Source: Halomonas eurihalina
GTDB lineage: Bacteria > Pseudomonadota > Gammaproteobacteria > Pseudomonadales > Halomonadaceae
Assembly (NCBI RefSeq): GCF_008274785.1
Contig: NZ_VTPU01000009.1
Span: forward strand, 102,939 to 166,938
Length of the DNA stretch: 64,000 nucleotides
Direction of reading: 5' to 3'
Below are positions 62,650-64,000 of the stretch, one piece after another. A program made the translations under genes and the position numbers. The notes beneath the pieces were generated by a model, which saw only the letters and a program-made list of their open reading frames with translations, searched no databases and had not been told where the DNA came from. The first letter of the stretch is position 1; each line of letters opens with the position of its first letter.

Positions 62650-63798
62650 TCACCACTCGGCAATCGAGCCGTCCTCATGGGTCCATACCGGATTGCGCCA
62701 GCGATGGCCGACCTTCGCTCGCTCCTCGACAAAGGCTTCATCGATCTCCACCCCCAGGCCGGGACCTTCGGGAATCGCGCAGAAGCCGTCCTTGATGGTC
62801 AGGGCCGACTTGTCGACCAGGTAATCGAGCACATCATTGTCACGGTTGTAGTGAATGCCCATGCTCTGTTCCTGGATGAAGGCATTGTGGTTCACCGCAT
62901 CCACATGCAACGAGGCGGCCAGTGTCAGCGGCCCCAGCGGACAATGCGGCGCCAACGCCACATCATGGCAGGACGCCAGGCTGGCGATCTTCATGCCTTC
63001 GCTGATGCCACCGCAGTGCGATAGATCGGGCTGCACCACATCGATCATGCCCTGGGCCAGCAGGTCCCGGAACTCGAAGCGCGTGTGCAGGCGCTCGCCG
63101 GTGGCCAGCGGATAACCCAGCCCGCCGGCGATGTTCGCCAGGCAAGGCAGGTGCTCGGGCGCCACCGGCTCCTCGACGAACATCGGGTGATAGGGCTCCA
63201 GCTCACGCAGCAACGCCTTGGCCATCGGCCGATGGACACGACCATGGAAGTCGATTCCGATGCCCACATCGGGCCCGACGGCGTCCCGAGCCTCAGCCAC
63301 CCGCGCCACGGCCTCGTCGACCTTGCGATGCGAATCGACGATCGCCATTTCGGGGGTGCCGTTCATCTTGAAGGCCGTGAAGCCCTGCTCGACCAGTGCC
63401 TTGGCTCCGGCCCCCACGTCCTGCGGACGGTCGCCGCCGGTCCAGGCATACATACGCATCCGATCGCGAACCCGGCCACCCAGCAATTGGTGGACAGGCA
63501 CGCCAAGATCGCGGCCCTTGAGGTCCCACAGCGCCTGATCGATACCGGCAATGGCACTCATCAGGATCGGCCCGCCGCGATAGAAACCGGCACGGTACAT
63601 AGTGTTCCACAGATGCTCGATGCGATGCGGGTCCTGGCCGACCAGGTAATCGGCCAGTTCATGCACCGCCGCCTCAACGGTGGCCGCCCGACCTTCTACC
63701 ACGGGCTCCCCCCAGCCATAGACGCCTTCATCGGTCTCGATCTTGAGGAACAACCAGCGCGGCGGCACCTGCCAGGTCTTGAGTCGGGTAATTTTCAT
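62650..63798 (-). CDS. dgoD: D-galactonate dehydratase
   Basis: DgoD dehydrates D-galactonate to 2-dehydro-3-deoxygalactonate. The 382-residue enolase-superfamily enzyme has [22 protein letters not shown] near residue 11, [17 protein letters not shown] with an acidic metal ligand, [40 protein letters not shown] and [18 protein letters not shown]. Length and motifs match. It is the first enzyme gene downstream of the TRAP transporter gene. Confidence 0.94.
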   Translation of the reverse strand: MKITRLKTWQVPPRWLFLKIETDEGVYGWGEPVVEGRAATVEAAVHELADYLVGQDPHRIEHLWNTMYRAGFYRGGPILMSAIAGIDQALWDLKGRDLGVPVHQLLGGRVRDRMRMYAWTGGDRPQDVGAGAKALVEQGFTAFKMNGTPEMAIVDSHRKVDEAVARVAEARDAVGPDVGIGIDFHGRVHRPMAKALLRELEPYHPMFVEEPVAPEHLPCLANIAGGLGYPLATGERLHTRFEFRDLLAQGMIDVVQPDLSHCGGISEGMKIASLASCHDVALAPHCPLGPLTLAASLHVDAVNHNAFIQEQSMGIHYNRDNDVLDYLVDKSALTIKDGFCAIPEGPGLGVEIDEAFVEERAKVGHRWRNPVWTHEDGSIAEW

Positions 63799-63916
63799 AG
63801 AACACTATCCATTCCATTATCACGTCGTTCACGTCGAAAAGCGGACCGATGCAATCGCTGCGAGCATCGGCGAGCAGAGCGAATGACGCCGTCATTCGCC
63901 TGCGCAGCCATGCCAA

Positions 63917-64000
63917 TCATCCAACCAGCCACATCGCCAGGTTCGGCCAGAACAACAGCGCGAACAGCACACACAGCTGCAAGGCGATGAACGGCAACAG
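63917..64000 (-). CDS. TRAP transporter large permease, C-terminal end only
   Basis: The last 27 codons of a minus-strand gene enter from the right edge: LLPFIALQLCVLFALLF then WPNLAMWLVG and a TGA stop. This hydrophobic tail is characteristic of DctM/TRAP large permeases. The gap of 118 nt to dgoD suggests a shared operon in which the TRAP system imports galactonate or a related sugar acid. Only the tail is visible, so the family call is moderate. Confidence 0.7.
   Translation of the reverse strand: MLPFIALQLCVLFALLFWPNLAMWLVG

Overview
The window is a high-GC, densely packed gammaproteobacterial chromosome segment. Its gene content and protein sequences (short PutA with an AraC regulator, PutP, RimBK, SUF, DgoKAD with a TRAP transporter, aerobic cobalamin genes) look most like Halomonadaceae or a close relative; this is an inference from recognisable proteins, not a database result. 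No insertion sequence, prophage, CRISPR array or rRNA was seen.

Region 1 (1-27.2 kb) is devoted to vitamin B12. A cobalamin riboswitch heads a minus-strand operon chlID-cobB-cobW-cobN-cobG-cobH-cobI-cobJ whose genes mostly overlap by 1-20 nt. cobK faces it convergently, and cobL runs off the left edge, starting on codons that overlap the cobK start. CobG marks the oxygen-dependent route, and CobN is paired with a fused ChlI-ChlD protein instead of CobS/CobT. A FecCD-type ABC importer behind a Zur-like operator (13.7-16.7 kb, plus strand) separates this from btuB-btuF-btuC-btuD, which has its own enlarged riboswitch. Upstream lies the lower-ligand operon cobT-cbiB-cobD-cobU-cobS-cobC-(cobU-like), with two CobU paralogues that each lack a different part of the normal motif set. 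cobA, cobF, cobM, cobO and cobQ are not in the window.

Region 2 (27.2-38.5 kb) holds housekeeping and stress genes: opgD; a radical SAM protein behind a near-perfect LexA box; a minus-strand run glpG, DUF1315, DUF2797, GST, PP2C phosphatase; a metallophosphoesterase with NAD kinase; a DMT transporter; a YqaE/Pmp3 fusion protein; a CBS protein; and tRNA-Gly(CCC). A structured intergenic stretch beside the tRNA may encode a small RNA.

Region 3 (38.5-53.8 kb): a PruR-like AraC regulator, short putA and putP form a proline-utilisation unit. The putA-putP gap is highly self-complementary and is followed by a 39-codon membrane ORF. Then come an OmpW-type protein, a gamma-glutamylcyclotransferase-like protein, YqcC, a polar amino-acid (cystine-type) ABC importer, and DUF3549-rimB-rimK.

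Region 4 (53.8-64 kb): the SUF Fe-S operon (Rrf2 regulator, sufB, sufC, sufD, sufS, sufT) is interrupted between sufB and sufC by a palindromic repeat related to one lodged in the btuB riboswitch. A 15-copy heptanucleotide repeat separates suf from gntK. A minus-strand hexonate cluster (dgoD, dgoA, dgoK, TRAP permease end) closes the window.
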